Shown here: positions 63,314 through 64,000 of the stretch, piece by piece | Numbering within the stretch: the stretch's first letter is position 1 | Layout of the letters: each line of letters starts with the position of its first letter | Assembly (NCBI RefSeq): GCF_009192765.1 | Contig: NZ_VOHQ01000019.1 | Coordinates: 1-64,000 of the forward strand | Length of the DNA stretch: 64,000 nt | Reading direction: 5' to 3' | Source: Agriterribacter humi | GTDB lineage: Bacteria; Bacteroidota; Bacteroidia; Chitinophagales; Chitinophagaceae | Notes under the pieces: model-generated | Database searches by the model: none | Told to the model about the DNA's origin: nothing | The model's input: the letters and a program-made list of their open reading frames with translations, nothing else | Position numbers and translations under genes: made by a program

Positions 63314-63455
63314 AATTGTTGGTTTTATGTTTCTTAAGTTAGTCTTTTTAAGCTAAAGGTTGCTTTTATGGAATGAATATTTCAGTTATTTGTTATCCGC
63401 CGTATTAAATCCATAGTAATTTTGGAGCAGTTCATTCACTTCAAATACTATTTTT

Positions 63456-63995
63456 ATGGATTCCATCGGCATGGTTTTTCTTCAATCTGCCATAAAACGT
63501 GTAAAATATTATAAACAGCTTGGCGACAGCAGTTTTAATCAGTTAGAAGAAAAGGATCTTTATTTTCAACCCAATCTTACTTCCAACAGCCTGGCAGTTA
63601 TTATTCAGCACATGAGCGGAAATATGCTGAGCAGGTGGACTAATTTTTTGTTGGAAGACGGGGAAAAAAGCTGGCGTAACCGGGACGCGGAATTTGAAGA
63701 CCAGCATTATTCGAAGCAACAATTACTTGAGCTTTGGGAAAAAGGCTGGAATTGTTTTATAGGGATTTTAGAAAGTTTAAAGGAATCCGATCTTTTACAA
63801 ACAATTTATATCCGCAGGGAACCGCTCATTGTAGTGGATGCCATTAACCGGCAACTGGCGCATTATCCTTATCACGTTGGGCAGATCATCTATATTGCTA
63901 AAATCATCAGGGATCAGCAATGGAAAAGCCTTTCTATTGAAAAAAACAAATCAGACGATTATAATGCCCTGATGGCGAAAAATGCAAGATCGTAA
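63456..63995 (+). CDS. DUF1572 family (DinB-like) protein
   Basis: A 179-aa four-helix-bundle protein of the DinB/YfiT-like superfamily. It matches DUF1572 in IKRVKYYKQLGDSSFNQLEE, VIIQHMSGNMLSRWTNFLLE, and the closing HYPYHVGQIIYIAKII; histidines in HMSGN, QLAHY and YHVGQ form the expected metal site. Members are proposed thiol transferases or hydrolases; the substrate is unknown. Confidence 0.87.
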   Translation: MDSIGMVFLQSAIKRVKYYKQLGDSSFNQLEEKDLYFQPNLTSNSLAVIIQHMSGNMLSRWTNFLLEDGEKSWRNRDAEFEDQHYSKQQLLELWEKGWNCFIGILESLKESDLLQTIYIRREPLIVVDAINRQLAHYPYHVGQIIYIAKIIRDQQWKSLSIEKNKSDDYNALMAKNARS

Positions 63996-64000
63996 GTCGC

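Overview
The window looks like a chromosomal segment of a member of the Bacteroidota, most likely Chitinophagaceae-like. The grounds are a SusC/SusD pair, an ECF sigma/FecR pair with a DUF4974-type C-terminus, several TAnnTTTG (-7) promoter boxes, a TPR protein next to gyrA, and families typical of that group (DUF4256, YdeI/DUF1801, AIM24, a 'PHA granule' small protein, GH18 chitinase). The taxonomic call is inference from gene content; no marker gene beyond gyrA is present.

Layout. 1-200: 3' end of a GIY-YIG gene running into a tRNA-Arg(TCT), then a terminator. 330-5191: polysaccharide export and decoration cluster (ABC permease, ATPase with a Wzt-type tail, methyltransferase, two glycosyltransferases). 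5264-18041: mostly minus-strand housekeeping and stress genes (AlkA, SDR, quinone oxidoreductase, beta-barrel protein, TrxR-like flavoprotein, AraC regulator, GPx) ending in an ArsR/SRPBCC/DoxX group with a well-formed promoter and twin operators. 18206-25890: ECF sigma, FecR, and a SusC/SusD pair.

26400-43700 is an accessory, defence-type region, more AT-rich than the flanks and full of broken genes. It contains an MNT-HEPN fusion; a membrane protein with a possible C-terminal winged-helix domain; a tightly packed four-gene operon (MazG-like pyrophosphohydrolase, 5-hmdU-kinase-type helical domain, TIR-like protein, Nmad2) at 29462-32452; a convergent type I Thoeris pair (ThsB TIR, ThsA SIR2-SLOG); IS21 remnants; a four-gene module (DUF6932, XRE-ImmA, beta-family protein, convergent sce7726) with its own promoter/operator; pseudogenes; and a secreted papain-like protease next to a TIR-TM-DUF3887-like protein and a stand-alone lipoprotein homologous to its C-terminal domain. 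The last group is bounded by two copies of a ~100-bp direct repeat and followed by an IS110 stub.

43669-63995 returns to core genes: chitinase, TPR protein, gyrA, saccharopine dehydrogenase-like protein, Sir2 deacylase, AIM24 protein, prfC, M14 peptidase, gamma-glutamyltransferase, metallophosphoesterase, DUF937-like protein and a DUF1572 protein.

The best candidate for an undescribed system is the 29462-32452 operon. It combines nucleotide-hydrolysing, base-modification-associated and TIR signalling proteins and sits back to back with Thoeris. The TIR/DUF3887/papain group is the second candidate, and the DUF6932/ImmA/beta/sce7726 module the third. All family assignments are from reading motifs by eye; no database search was run.
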